Assembly: GCF_018398395.1 (NCBI RefSeq)
Contig: NZ_JAHCBF010000003.1
Location: 1 to 64,000, forward strand
Reading direction: 5' to 3'
DNA from: Croceicoccus gelatinilyticus
GTDB lineage: Bacteria > Pseudomonadota > Alphaproteobacteria > Sphingomonadales > Sphingomonadaceae
DNA: 64,000 nucleotides
The notes under the pieces were generated by a model. That model did not search any database and was not told the origin of the DNA. It saw only the letters and a program-made list of their open reading frames with translations. Shown piece after piece: positions 44,698-55,905 of this stretch; within the stretch, counting starts at the first letter, position 1; the number at the start of each line of letters is the position of its first letter. The translations under genes were made by a program, and so were the position numbers.

Positions 44698-45690
44698 TTA
44701 CTCGGTCTCTGCCGGGTTCTGCATCGGCGCGCAGACCTGTGCCAGCATCGCGCGATGGTCCGAGCTGTTGTTCGGCAAGACTTCGAACGACTGCAGTTCA
44801 ATGCCGCCCTTCACCATCAAATGGTCCAGCGGCCAGCCGACCAGCGTCATCTCGGCCGGAAACGTCGGATAAGTGCCGCGCCCCACGCGCGGATCACGCC
44901 AGTCGCCGGTTTCGCGGAACTTGCTGGTCGTGCGGGACCACGGGACGTCGTTGAAATCCCCCATCACGACCGCATCGGGCAACCTGTCGGGCGTCTGGAA
45001 GCCCGCATTGACGATATTCTCGTCGCGAAGCTCGGTATTCCAGCCCGGCAGCGGCGGCTTGGGATGCAGGCCGATGAATTCGACCGGCACCGTGCCTTCG
45101 GGCTGAAGCGTTGCGTAAAGCGTCGGAGTATCGCGGTGCGTGTTCTCGACGATATTGGCCTTGGCCACCGGCAGCCGCGTGGCGAACACCAGTCCGAACG
45201 CCTCTGACTGGGGGTGGCGGTCGACATGATCGTAACCGGCCAGCACAGGCTCAAGGTTGTCGATCCATGCCTGGTCCGTTTCCATCAGGAAGAGGACATC
45301 GGGATTATAGCGCGCGATCTGGTCGGCAACCTCGCCGTATTTCTGGTTCTTGACCTTCACGTTCACGGCCATCGCGGAAAAGCACTGCCCGCTTGTCGCC
45401 GCCGCGCCATCTTCGGCAAGGGCAAGCTGCGTGTCGGCAAGGAACGAATAGGGCCAGATGCGCCACACGTTGATCACGATCACCGCAGCGAACATGCCAA
45501 CCGTAAGCCATCGTCTTGCCCCGCCGATGAAGAGCGCGGCGAGGAGAAGGATGGCGGCGGCATAGGACATCGGTTCGCGCACCAGATCTATGGTACGAAT
45601 GAACCACATGTCGCTGGGTATGAGCGATACCAGCACCGCGATCAGCATGAGCGATGCGACTAACAGAAACGCGATTGCGAGTTTTTTCAT
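44698..45690 (-). CDS. Membrane-anchored endonuclease/exonuclease/phosphatase family protein
   Basis: 330 residues. Three hydrophobic helices fill the first about 80 residues (LAIAFLLVASLMLIAVLVSLI, SYAAAILLLAALFIGG, VGMFAAVIVINVWRI in order), and the rest is an EEP domain outside the membrane: FLMETDQAWI, FIGLHPKPP, VVMGDFNDVPWS and SDHRAM. It could hydrolyse phosphodiesters of nucleic acids or lipids. It converges on the hydrolase gene, with 22 bases between stops. The specific substrate cannot be told. Confidence 0.8.
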   Translation of the reverse strand: MKKLAIAFLLVASLMLIAVLVSLIPSDMWFIRTIDLVREPMSYAAAILLLAALFIGGARRWLTVGMFAAVIVINVWRIWPYSFLADTQLALAEDGAAATSGQCFSAMAVNVKVKNQKYGEVADQIARYNPDVLFLMETDQAWIDNLEPVLAGYDHVDRHPQSEAFGLVFATRLPVAKANIVENTHRDTPTLYATLQPEGTVPVEFIGLHPKPPLPGWNTELRDENIVNAGFQTPDRLPDAVVMGDFNDVPWSRTTSKFRETGDWRDPRVGRGTYPTFPAEMTLVGWPLDHLMVKGGIELQSFEVLPNNSSDHRAMLAQVCAPMQNPAETE

Positions 45691-45781
45691 CTTGGCCCCT
45701 TTTACAAAGGTAACCAGCCTTCGCCCGGAAGAGTTCCGTAGAAGGAATCGCGATGATTGGCGGTTCTACCGCCGAAGCGCC

Positions 45782-46837
45782 CTACTGCTCTGCGCTGCGC
45801 CCTGCAGAAGCGGTCCGCTTGCGCGACAGTTCGCGGGCATAGGCCTGCATGTCGGCGACCTTGTCGAATTCGTCGACGATTTCGAACCCGAAGATCGTCT
45901 CCAGCACGTCCTCCAGCGTGACGAGGCCGAGGAACGTGCCATATTCGTCGACGACCGCCATGATGTGATGGCGTTCGGCGATCAGGCGGTGGAACAGGCG
46001 GTCAACGGAAAATTCGTCGAGCACGCTGGGTAGCGGCCGCACGAGGCTTTCCAGCGATTTATCCGCCGCATCGTCCAGGGTCATCATCGCCAGCACTTCG
46101 CTTTTCAGGACGAAACCGGTGATCTGGTCGACATGGTCGCGATAGACCGGAATGCGCGTGTGCGAGCTTTCGCGAACCGCGCGGGCGAACTCCTGAAACG
46201 AAGTGTCCAGCGACAGGCAGAAGGCAACCGTGCGCGGCGTCATCACGTCGGCGGTCTTGATCGCGTTCAGCTGAAGCATGTTCTTGACGAAGCGGACTTC
46301 GCTGCTGTCCAGCTGGCCCGATGCCTGGCCGAGACTGGCGACCGCCAGCAGTTCCTCGCGGTGCTGCGGCACGTGCGATGTCTTGCCGAAGGTGATCAGC
46401 TTCGTGACTTGCCGCGAGGCCCAGACCAGCGGGGCGAGCCCCGTGATCAGCAAGGGCAGCAGCCGCGCGCTGAACGGCGAGAGCGCCAGCGCATAGCGCG
46501 CGCCCAGAGTCTTGGGGATGATCTCCGTCACCACGAGGATCGCCAGCGTCAGCACCGCGGCAAAGACCGCCTCGCCGCCGTCGCCGTAAAGCGCGGCATA
46601 TTGCGCGCCTGCGCCTGCGGCCCCCATCGTATGGGCAATCGTGTTGAGCGTGAGGATCGCGGCCAAGGGCCGTTCGATGTCGTCCTTCAACCGCTTCATC
46701 GACTTGGCCCAGCCCGCGCCCTGTTCCTGCGCGGTGCGGACCTGCGACGGCGTGATCGTCAACAAGGAGGATTCAAGCAGCGAGCACAGGAACGAGACAC
46801 ACAGTGCAAGCGCGACGTAAAAGACCAGCAAGGCCAT
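45782..46837 (-). CDS. CNNM/CorC-type transporter (DUF21 plus CBS domains)
   Basis: 351-residue inner-membrane protein. The N-terminal DUF21 domain (LVFYVALALCVSFLCSLLES, a central SAVLTL-type helix, and a fourth near LLITGLAPLVWA) binds or moves Mg2+. Two CBS domains follow (TRIPVYRDHVDQITGFVL and HHIMAVVDEYGTFLGLVT) that sense adenine nucleotides, then DVLETIFGFEI. There is no CorC_HlyC C-terminal domain, so it is shorter than full CorC. It lies next to the EEP gene on the minus strand, 91 bases away. Confidence 0.83.
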   Translation of the reverse strand: MALLVFYVALALCVSFLCSLLESSLLTITPSQVRTAQEQGAGWAKSMKRLKDDIERPLAAILTLNTIAHTMGAAGAGAQYAALYGDGGEAVFAAVLTLAILVVTEIIPKTLGARYALALSPFSARLLPLLITGLAPLVWASRQVTKLITFGKTSHVPQHREELLAVASLGQASGQLDSSEVRFVKNMLQLNAIKTADVMTPRTVAFCLSLDTSFQEFARAVRESSHTRIPVYRDHVDQITGFVLKSEVLAMMTLDDAADKSLESLVRPLPSVLDEFSVDRLFHRLIAERHHIMAVVDEYGTFLGLVTLEDVLETIFGFEIVDEFDKVADMQAYARELSRKRTASAGRSAEQ

Positions 46838-47052
46838 GGGTATGCAATCATCCGAATAATTCGAACATCACGCTCTAGCGAGGAATGAAGCGCAGGCATA
46901 GGTGGCGTGTGGATGGGGCCGTGGCGGCGCGGTTATTGCGCTCGTTACATTGCCATGGGTAGGCGCTAATCTCGCCAGATGATGCCAAGAGCGGAGAACA
47001 TTGCGTTGCACTATGTCGTCGGGGGCCTCCTCCATGTGTTCGGATTGCAACT

Positions 47053-47739
47053 GTGATTGACGGCGCACCACTGGTGATCCTGCCCGGCCTGATGTGCGAC
47101 AGTCGCATGTTCAGTTCGATGATGAACCTTTTGCCCGGGGCAAACGCGCTCGACGGTTACTACGGCGGGCATGATCGCCTGGATGCCATGGCGGCATGGG
47201 CCCTCGACAGGTTGCCGGCAAAGGCGGTCCTTTTCGGCCATTCGATGGGCGGGCGCATTGCGCTGGAGATCGTGCGGCAGGCTCCGGATCGAGTGGCAGG
47301 GCTTGTGCTCGCCGATACCGGGATTCACCCAAGGGGCGAGGGTGAGCAGGAAAATCGGTACAGGCTGCGCGATGTTGGCAGGGAACAGGGCTTCGAAGCT
47401 CTTGTCGATCTCTGGCTGCCGCCGATGGTGGCCCCGGCCAATCGCACGCCGGATATTATGGATCCGCTGCGCAGCATGGTGCTCGACGCCGGTCAGGCCG
47501 TTTTCGAGGCACAGACCGAGGCCCTGCTTCATCGCTGCCCCGTGGACGAATTACTGGCAAGGATCGACTGCCCTGCCCTGGTGATGACCGGCGAGCATGA
47601 CGCATGGTCCCCGCCCGACCAGCATGCCGAAATTGCCGCCGCGATTGCGGGGGCAAGACTGCGCATCATCGAAGGCGCGGGGCACATGGCACCGGCCGAA
47701 GCACCGCAGGCCGTGGCCGATGCTATTCTCCGGACCTGA
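47053..47739 (+). CDS. Alpha/beta hydrolase (serine type)
   Basis: 228 residues. The nucleophile is Ser in LFGHSMGGRIAL, Asp likely in TGEHDAWSPPDQH and His in GAGHMAPAEAP. The N-terminal PLVILPGLMCDSRMF lacks a signal peptide, so it is cytoplasmic. The start is GTG at 47053; the frame gives no other good choice. Family members include esterases and pimeloyl-ester-type hydrolases. The substrate is unknown. Confidence 0.78.
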   Translation: MIDGAPLVILPGLMCDSRMFSSMMNLLPGANALDGYYGGHDRLDAMAAWALDRLPAKAVLFGHSMGGRIALEIVRQAPDRVAGLVLADTGIHPRGEGEQENRYRLRDVGREQGFEALVDLWLPPMVAPANRTPDIMDPLRSMVLDAGQAVFEAQTEALLHRCPVDELLARIDCPALVMTGEHDAWSPPDQHAEIAAAIAGARLRIIEGAGHMAPAEAPQAVADAILRT

Positions 47740-47988
47740 GAAGACCAAATTCAGGGCGACAGGATAGCGGGGCGCTCCCGCGCCCATACCCTTCGCGCAA
47801 GCCACAAAGCATTTTCCTACACCCGCTGGCCCCGTCATGATGCGCGCGGTTCTTTGGCATCGTCGGATCGGTTCGGACAGGCAATGTGTCACCCTGCGCG
47901 CAGCCGCGTCGGGCGGCAGGTTTCCTTGGGTTTTCGGATAGGAGCAGGGGGTGACAGGGTGTCACCTTTGTCACCCGCGGCAATTGCC

Positions 47989-49182
47989 CTAGAGGCCGAG
48001 GTTCAGCTTGCGGCTTACCGTGTAATCCAGCACCGCGACAAGGAACCACGACGTCCGCCAGCGGATGCGGTTCCATGTCGTGGCGCGGGCGCGGTGCACT
48101 TCGGGCGTGACCTCAAGCGAGGCGGCCAGGTGCTGCGACACGAAATCGCGCATCTTTTCGGCCAGCCCCGCATCGTCGATCACCAGCATGAGCTCGAGAT
48201 TGAGATAGAGGCTGCGCATGTCAAAATTCGCGCTGCCGACATAAGTGCGATCGTCCAGCACGATCAGCTTCGTGTGCAGCTTGCAGGGCACAAATTCCCA
48301 GATCTGCGTCCCGCGCTTCAGCAAGTAGCGATAGAGCGCGCGGGTCGCCCCGATGGTCGCGCCATTGTCGGACTTGCCCGCCATCAGCAGGCGCGCGCTG
48401 CCCTTCTGCGCGATGCGGGCGATGCGCCGCACCAGCCGTTTGGGCGGCGAGAAATAGGCCATCATCATGTCGAGGCGGGTGCCGTGGATCAGGTCCTCCG
48501 ACACACAACGCGACCATGACGACAGGCCCCGCGTCGGCCCACCGACCAGCAGGCGCACCGGCCCCTTGCCCGGATCCCATTCGCGCAAGATCCGCCGGAT
48601 CGCGCGCCAGTTGGCCTTGGGATCGGACACCCAGCCTTCCATCTTCTCGAACCAGCGCACCAGATCGGAAACGACGGAGCCGGTGACGATCAGGCCAAGA
48701 TCGTTCCACCCGTTCTTCTGCGGCGGGTCGAAATAGCTGTCTTCGACATTGAAGCCGCCAATCATCGCGCGTTCTTGATCGACGATGACCATCTTCTGGT
48801 GGTTGCGGATAAGGTATCGCTGCGACCAGCGCGCGGAAAAGCGCCAGTACTGCCCGCCCGCTGCTGCCAGAGGTTCGAAAAAGGCGTCGGTCGCCGCCGC
48901 GCCAAAGCCGTCGATGACGAGCTTTACCTTTACGCCCCGGCGCGCGGCATTGGCCATCGCGTCGCGGACACGGTGGGCGGCTGTATCCTCGGCAAAGATG
49001 TAGAAGCAGACCGAAAGGCTGGTCTTTGCCGAATCGATCAAATCGATCAGCGCCTCCAGCCTGTCGTTGCCGGCGGGATAGAACGTCAGGGTCTGGCCCT
49101 GCGCTTCAACCGTGAACGGGGGCGGATCGCGGTAGTCCGGCTCATCCATCTTTGCAGGTTCAAGGGTTGCCGGCTTGTCCAT
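47989..49182 (-). CDS. Phospholipase D-type protein, cardiolipin synthase-like
   Basis: 397-residue protein with two HKD motifs, NHQKMVIVDQERAMIGGFN (about 127) and LHTKLIVLDDRTYVGSANFD (about 299), the pair needed for phosphatidyl transfer. The mid part RARARQ-like SLSVCFYIFAEDTAAHRVRD is typical of bacterial cardiolipin synthase. Membrane-spanning N-terminal helices of classical Cls are lacking, which fits a ClsB/ClsC type. It ends 250 bases from the convergent hydrolase gene. Cardiolipin synthesis is the likely role. Confidence 0.78.
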   Translation of the reverse strand: MDKPATLEPAKMDEPDYRDPPPFTVEAQGQTLTFYPAGNDRLEALIDLIDSAKTSLSVCFYIFAEDTAAHRVRDAMANAARRGVKVKLVIDGFGAAATDAFFEPLAAAGGQYWRFSARWSQRYLIRNHQKMVIVDQERAMIGGFNVEDSYFDPPQKNGWNDLGLIVTGSVVSDLVRWFEKMEGWVSDPKANWRAIRRILREWDPGKGPVRLLVGGPTRGLSSWSRCVSEDLIHGTRLDMMMAYFSPPKRLVRRIARIAQKGSARLLMAGKSDNGATIGATRALYRYLLKRGTQIWEFVPCKLHTKLIVLDDRTYVGSANFDMRSLYLNLELMLVIDDAGLAEKMRDFVSQHLAASLEVTPEVHRARATTWNRIRWRTSWFLVAVLDYTVSRKLNLGL

Positions 49183-49291
49183 CCGGTATCATTTGGGGGC
49201 AAGCGGGGCGCGCCGCAATCCTTGACTCTCGGGCAGTCACGCCCTAATTGCGGCGCTTTCCCGTCAACTTAGTTTCTTGTGGGAGTGCCCC

Positions 49292-49639
49292 ATGGCGCGC
49301 GTTACCGTCGAAGATTGCGTCGACAAGATCCCGAACCGCTTCGATCTCGTCCTGCTGGCTGCCCAGCGTGCGCGCGAGATTTCCGCCGGATCGGAACTGA
49401 CCGTCGACCGCGACCGTGACAAGAACCCGGTCGTCGCCCTGCGCGAGATCGCGGAAGAAAATGTAAAGCCCAAGGACCTGAAGGAAACCCTTATCCAGGG
49501 TCTTCAGAAGGTTGCCGTCGACGATGACGATGAAGTCGATGAAATCGGCTCGCTGTCGCGTTCGGCAGAGGCACTGCGCCTCACTGCCGCTGCGCCGACG
49601 CGCAACACCTCGATCGGCAGCGATTACGACGCCGGTTGA
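49292..49639 (+). CDS. rpoZ: RNA polymerase omega subunit
   Basis: 115-residue omega subunit that assists assembly and binds ppGpp with beta prime. The core is [31 protein letters not shown] and the segment [19 protein letters not shown] longer acidic C-terminus ([13 protein letters not shown]) follows, as in many alphaproteobacteria. Start ATG at 49292 with GGGAG before it; the longer frame adds five non-family residues. No relA/spoT gene lies beside it. Confidence 0.95.
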   Translation: MARVTVEDCVDKIPNRFDLVLLAAQRAREISAGSELTVDRDRDKNPVVALREIAEENVKPKDLKETLIQGLQKVAVDDDDEVDEIGSLSRSAEALRLTAAAPTRNTSIGSDYDAG

Positions 49640-49673
49640 TCGCCTTCGGGCCTGATACGGCCCACGGCTTGTG

Positions 49674-49709
49674 AAAAAGGGGCTGCCTCCACGCGGGGCG
49701 GCCCTTTTT
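49674..49709 (+). terminator. Rho-independent terminator after rpoZ
   Basis: AAAAAGGGGCTGCC at 49674-49687 pairs with GGCGGCCCTTTTT at 49697-49709 (near-perfect, one G-G-type mismatch and a loop of nine bases) and ends in T. It lies 34 bases past the rpoZ stop. Confidence 0.85.
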
Positions 49710-49763
49710 CATTGCGCGATTGCAGCATAGGATACCCCCGGGACGAACATGGGGGTTATGGGC

Positions 49764-50840
49764 ATGAGCGACCTTGAAGGTCTGGGCACGGCGGTTACCG
49801 GCACGGCGCTGGGCCGCGTGGTGGAACCGGAAACCGGCGCGGTCAGCCGCGGCGGCAAGGGCCATTTCCACGAAACCGCCTGCCTCAACTGCGATACGCC
49901 GCTGACGGGCAATTACTGCGCCCACTGCGGCCAGCCCGCCCACCTGCACCGCACGCTGGGCGCTTTCCTGCACGACCTGCTGCACGGCGTTCTGCACTTC
50001 GAGGGCAAGACCTGGCGCACGCTGCCGATGCTGGCCTTCCGCCCGGGCCGCCTCACCCGCGACTACATCGATGGCAAGCGGGCGCGGTTCGTGTCGCCGA
50101 TGGGGCTGTTCCTGTTTTCGGTCTTCATCATGTTCGCCCTCGTCCAGATCGCGGGCAAGTCGGGCGTGGAAGACCCGGCCGAACCGGGCCGCATCGATGT
50201 CGTATCCTCTGTCGCCAAACTGCAGGAGCAGACCGAGGAGACGCGTGACGAGGCCTTGGCAGAGCTTGAGGCAATGGCACCCGATGCCCCGGGCCGCGCC
50301 GCGGTCGAGGCCGCGCTGGCCAAGGCCGAAGAGGATCTGGACACCCTGCAAAGCGCGAAGAAGATCACGACCGTCGCCGGCGCGGATGTCGCGGTCTACG
50401 AATCGGGCAATTCATGGCTCGACGATCACATCATCAGGAAGTGGCAGCAGAACCCGAAACTGATGATCTACAAAATGCAGTCCAACGGGTACAAATTTTC
50501 GTGGCTGCTGATCCCGCTTTCGCTACCGTTCGTGTGGCTGCTGTTTTTCTGGAAGCGCGGGATCGGATTGTACGATCACACGGTCTTCGTCACCTACTCG
50601 ATCGCCTTCATGTCGCTGTGGTTCATTCTCGTCAGCGTGATCGCGCTGCTGGGCGGGGCGGAGTGGCTTATCGTGCTGCTGGCGGTGACGGTCCCGGTGC
50701 TACATCTCTACCGCCATGTGAAGGGTGCCTACGAGCTGCGGCGCTTCTCGGCCTTGTGGCGTACGGCTGCGCTGCTGTTCTTCATCAACATCACGACCCT
50801 GCTCTTCATGGGTGCGATCGTTCTGCTAGGGTCGATGTGA
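49764..50840 (+). CDS. DUF3667 domain membrane protein
   Basis: 358 residues with unknown function. It starts with a zinc ribbon: CLNCDTPLTGNYCAHCGQPA, then the family core HRTLGAFLHDLLHGVLHFEG and FRPGRLTRDYIDGKRARFVSP. Hydrophobic helices lie near 110-130 and in the C-terminal third (ISLPFVWLLFFW-like, VTVPVLHLY, LLFFINITTLLFMGAIVLLG). The middle is helical and acidic. The ATG at 49764 has GGGGG eight bases before; 49749 and 49758 are also in frame. It follows the rpoZ terminator and is read on its own. Confidence 0.8.
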   Translation: MSDLEGLGTAVTGTALGRVVEPETGAVSRGGKGHFHETACLNCDTPLTGNYCAHCGQPAHLHRTLGAFLHDLLHGVLHFEGKTWRTLPMLAFRPGRLTRDYIDGKRARFVSPMGLFLFSVFIMFALVQIAGKSGVEDPAEPGRIDVVSSVAKLQEQTEETRDEALAELEAMAPDAPGRAAVEAALAKAEEDLDTLQSAKKITTVAGADVAVYESGNSWLDDHIIRKWQQNPKLMIYKMQSNGYKFSWLLIPLSLPFVWLLFFWKRGIGLYDHTVFVTYSIAFMSLWFILVSVIALLGGAEWLIVLLAVTVPVLHLYRHVKGAYELRRFSALWRTAALLFFINITTLLFMGAIVLLGSM

Positions 50841-50908
50841 TAAACATCTGATATTGCGTGGATCGCGCCTTGCGATAGGCTCTTCCGAAAGATCGAGAGG
50901 AGTGCGGC

Positions 50909-51529
50909 GTGAGGTTGAAGGCTTTGATGGCGCTTGCGCCGCTTTTGCTCGCAGGATGCATCACGCTTCCGCACGAACCGACGCCTGGGTGGCAGTGCCA
51001 GTCCACGTCGCCCGACGGTCGCTTCGACGCCCATGCCAACGTTGCTGCCGACGGGACCCTGCTCGAGACCTACTGGTTCTGGGCATGGCGGGATGACAGC
51101 GCGCAATGGGCGATCCGCGCCTATGCGGGCGACGGCACATACCGGGCGAGAGAGCCTGTACCGTTCGACGGCATGACCACCGGGGAAATCCAGATTTTCG
51201 GCGCGCAGGGAACCGGACAGGTCGTCCTGTCGCGTGACGATGGCGAGGCGGCCTTTGCCGACCCGGTCGTCACGGGCAAGGCGGGCGAGACCGTCGTCCG
51301 GTTCGATTGGGACAAGCTGGTCGAACTGGCGCGCGGGGATGCCCCACTATACGCCGTACGGCGCGACGAGAACGGCGCGATCTTCAGCCGCGCCGTGCCG
51401 AAGCAGAAAATCCTGCTCGGCGCCGACATCATGGACGAGGCGAAAGCCGACCTGCGCGAGAAAGTCGCCGATCCGGCGAACCGGTGCATCCCGGTCGACG
51501 ACCTTTACCCGGAGATAATCCTGACCTGA
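50909..51529 (+). CDS. Hypothetical lipoprotein, 206 aa
   Basis: Signal sequence LKALMALAPLLLAGC with a lipobox LAGC, so it should be lipid-anchored at Cys17. The mature part is rich in beta structure (DGRFDAHANVAADGTLLETYWFWAW) and ends in NRCIPVDDLYPE. No family is recognised. GTG at 50909 is preceded by GAGAGGAG, a strong ribosome site. Only four bases separate its stop from the convergent small lipoprotein gene. Confidence 0.65.
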   Translation: MRLKALMALAPLLLAGCITLPHEPTPGWQCQSTSPDGRFDAHANVAADGTLLETYWFWAWRDDSAQWAIRAYAGDGTYRAREPVPFDGMTTGEIQIFGAQGTGQVVLSRDDGEAAFADPVVTGKAGETVVRFDWDKLVELARGDAPLYAVRRDENGAIFSRAVPKQKILLGADIMDEAKADLREKVADPANRCIPVDDLYPEIILT

Positions 51530-51533
51530 TGCC

Positions 51534-51788
51534 TCAGTCGGTTCCGTCGAGTGCCCCGTCACCCTGATCAGGGTCGGTCTGCTCGTCCTGCTTGAGCTCG
51601 GCGCTGATCTTGTCGGCGGCCTCGATGGTCTTTTCGCGCACCGCGTTCTCGACCACTTCGGCATTGTCGACCGTGTCCGCCGCCGCCTTGTCGAGCGTTT
51701 CGGACGCGTTCTGGCCGGTCTCTTCCGAGCAGGCACCAAGGCCCAGCAGGGCCACGGCAGAAAGGGCAATCAGGGTCGTGCGCATCAT
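51534..51788 (-). CDS. Small lipoprotein, 84 aa
   Basis: MRTTLIALSAVALLGLGACS gives a signal peptide and lipobox at GAC. The remaining 60 residues are acidic (NASETLDKAAADTVDNAEV and KQDEQTDPDQGDG), probably helical. GAGGTGACG precedes ATG at 51788; the upstream frame to 52016 has no family features. The function is unknown. It ends head to head with the lipoprotein at 50909-51529. Confidence 0.65.
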   Translation of the reverse strand: MMRTTLIALSAVALLGLGACSEETGQNASETLDKAAADTVDNAEVVENAVREKTIEAADKISAELKQDEQTDPDQGDGALDGTD

Positions 51789-51867
51789 CGTCACCTCGTG
51801 GTTGTTCCTATGGCAACCACCAGCGATGCGAACCGGTTCCGAAACGGGGCCCTGGAAGCCCGAAGGT

Positions 51868-53811
<1,944 letters not shown>

Positions 53812-53896
53812 GTGCGCAGATTCGTCCTTTCACCCAATAATGTAGGTTACGCCGGGTGAATGGCAAGCAAACGAAAGTCGGCTTTTCCTGCTATTT

Positions 53897-54853
53897 TCAG
53901 CCTTCGCTGCGCGGCGGGGCGGCGGTGAAATGCCATGAACCGGCGCGCGGCGTGCACATGACGCCCGAAAGCGTCGCCTTCTGCCCCGTCTCCAGCGCCT
54001 CCATCAGGCGTGCAAGCTGCTCGCCGCGCGGAGTGCCCTCGGTGGCAAGGCGGGCGACAAGTTCCTCCAGCACGCGGAAGCGAACGGCGCGCGGTCCGGC
54101 GGGATTGTAGGCGAACTGGCTGCCGTCCTCGCTCATCGTGACTTGCGCGGCAAATTCATGTCTTGCCGCGAATTCGAGGATATCGGCGGCATCGCGCAAA
54201 TGCAGCGCACTGGTGGCAAGGCGCATCGGGTCCAGCCAGTTGGCGCCTGCCATCCCCATGCGGATACGCGCGCGGTCGTAGGCAGGGTCCGAGTTCGAGG
54301 GATCGTCCACCGCGGTCAGCCCTGCGCGCTCCACCACTTCGGCCAGTTCGGCGCGGGGCAGCGTCAGGAGCGGGCGGATGAGAACGATGTCACTGCGCCC
54401 CGGCATCGGCGAACGGTCACGCATCGCGCCAAGGCCCCGCAGGCCCGACCCACGGTTGAGCCGCATGAGCAGGGTTTCAGCGATGTCATCGGCGTGATGC
54501 GCGGTCGCGACCGTGCGGATCTCGCGCCGCTGTGCCCAATTGCCCAGCGCCTTGTACCGCGCGGCGCGGGCGCGGGCCTGAATGTTGCCGCCCTCTTCCA
54601 GTTCGACAGGCAGAATATCGTGAGGCACGCCAAGATCGTTGCAGACCTCGGCCACCATGGCCGCTTCCTGCGCGGCCTCAGGCCTCAACCCGTGGTCGAC
54701 AGTTGCGACATGGATCGAGGCGGGCATGAGCTGCTGCGCGAGGACCAGCAGCGCGAGGCTGTCCGGTCCTCCCGACACGGCGAGGCCGAGCGTTTCGCCC
54801 TCACCCAGTCCTAACCGCGCGCATTCCTGCGCAAAGTGGACCGCAAGATTCAT
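53897..54853 (-). CDS. tilS: tRNA(Ile)-lysidine synthase TilS
   Basis: 318-residue enzyme that converts C34 of tRNA-Ile(CAU) to lysidine using ATP, changing its identity to read AUA. The PP-loop is LAVSGGPDSLALLVLA (residues 24-39). A second family motif, TAHHADDIAETLLMRLNRGSGLRGL, is clear. It is shorter than E. coli TilS (432) and lacks the C-terminal domain, as is common in alphaproteobacteria. It lies between cpoB and ftsH on the same strand. Confidence 0.9.
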   Translation of the reverse strand: MNLAVHFAQECARLGLGEGETLGLAVSGGPDSLALLVLAQQLMPASIHVATVDHGLRPEAAQEAAMVAEVCNDLGVPHDILPVELEEGGNIQARARAARYKALGNWAQRREIRTVATAHHADDIAETLLMRLNRGSGLRGLGAMRDRSPMPGRSDIVLIRPLLTLPRAELAEVVERAGLTAVDDPSNSDPAYDRARIRMGMAGANWLDPMRLATSALHLRDAADILEFAARHEFAAQVTMSEDGSQFAYNPAGPRAVRFRVLEELVARLATEGTPRGEQLARLMEALETGQKATLSGVMCTPRAGSWHFTAAPPRSEG

Positions 54854-54869
54854 GCCCCCTCCAGTGTCG

Positions 54870-55802
54870 TTAGCTGCAGCCGGCCTTCGTCGCGGTTTCC
54901 GACGAAAGTGACGAAAGGCGACCCGAAGCTTCCTGCGGATAGACGAGGCGGAACTCTTCTAGCGCCTCGCAGGCCTTGGCCTTGTTGCCAAGCTGCAGCG
55001 TGGCAATCGCGAGGTACACGAGGCTGTCGGGCGCACGCGCGCCGCCGCGGTTGTCGAGATAGTTCTTGAGGAACGCCTCTGCCGCCGGACGCGCCTGACC
55101 ATCGTCGAGATAGGCACGGCCCAGAAGGTTACGCGCATATGACGCGCGGCTGTGCGTGGGATAATCGTTCAGCATCTGCTGAAGCGCAGTGCGCGCAGGG
55201 GCGTAATACCCCTCGTTCCAGAGGCGATAGCCATAGACATAGGCGTCGTCGCCCGCATCGCCGGTATTGGGACGTTCAACCGTTGAGGCACCCGACGGCG
55301 CAGGGGCCGGCGTGGGCGTGGGTGTCACGGTCGCCGGACGCGGCGCGGGCGTTGCCGGAAGCGGGCCTGCGCCATCGCCGATACCGCCATTGGGTTCGAC
55401 CGGCATCGGCATCGAAGTGGCGGTCTTGCGCTCGATCTCGTCCAGGCGTGAATTCATCAGCCGCATCGCGTTCGACTGCACCTCGACCTGGGCGGTCAGG
55501 CTGGCGAGTGCGGATTCGACCGCATCCATACGGGCCAGAAGGTCGGTGACCGGGCCGCTGGCAGGGCCGGTCGTCATCGCGGGCTGCGACGGTTGAGCGG
55601 CAGTGATCTCAGGCTCGAAATACTTGCCGTCACCGCCGGGGAAGACCTTGCGCTGAAGGGCGCGGACTTCGGATTCCAGCTTGCGGATGCGCGTGGATTC
55701 GTCCTGCGCCGAAGCGGGCATCGGCGACAGCAATGCAGCGGACAGGACCGTGCCCATCAGGAGGCCAGTAAAGCGACCGGTGCGGCGGCGAATGGATGTC
55801 AT
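54870..55802 (-). CDS. cpoB: Tol-Pal system protein CpoB (YbgF)
   Basis: 310-residue periplasmic protein that coordinates cell-envelope constriction with peptidoglycan synthesis. Signal peptide FTGLLMGTVLSAALLSPMPASA is followed by a trimerising coiled coil (RIRKLESEVRALQRKVFPG), a Pro-rich linker and TPR repeats: DAYVYGYRLWNEGYYAPART, SYARNLLGRAYLDDGQARPAAEA and DSLVYLAIATLQLGNKAKAC. ATG at 55802 yields the signal peptide; the longer frame starts 19 codons earlier. The pal and tol genes are not in the window, although cpoB usually follows them. Confidence 0.9.
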   Translation of the reverse strand: MTSIRRRTGRFTGLLMGTVLSAALLSPMPASAQDESTRIRKLESEVRALQRKVFPGGDGKYFEPEITAAQPSQPAMTTGPASGPVTDLLARMDAVESALASLTAQVEVQSNAMRLMNSRLDEIERKTATSMPMPVEPNGGIGDGAGPLPATPAPRPATVTPTPTPAPAPSGASTVERPNTGDAGDDAYVYGYRLWNEGYYAPARTALQQMLNDYPTHSRASYARNLLGRAYLDDGQARPAAEAFLKNYLDNRGGARAPDSLVYLAIATLQLGNKAKACEALEEFRLVYPQEASGRLSSLSSETATKAGCS

Positions 55803-55905
55803 GATCTTGAAGACCTTTTCGTATTTCGTGTTCGTCGCAGGCCTAGGTGACAAGGTCATGCCAAACAGGCGCTTAACGACGTTGGTGAATCGCCTGAAAA
55901 AACCG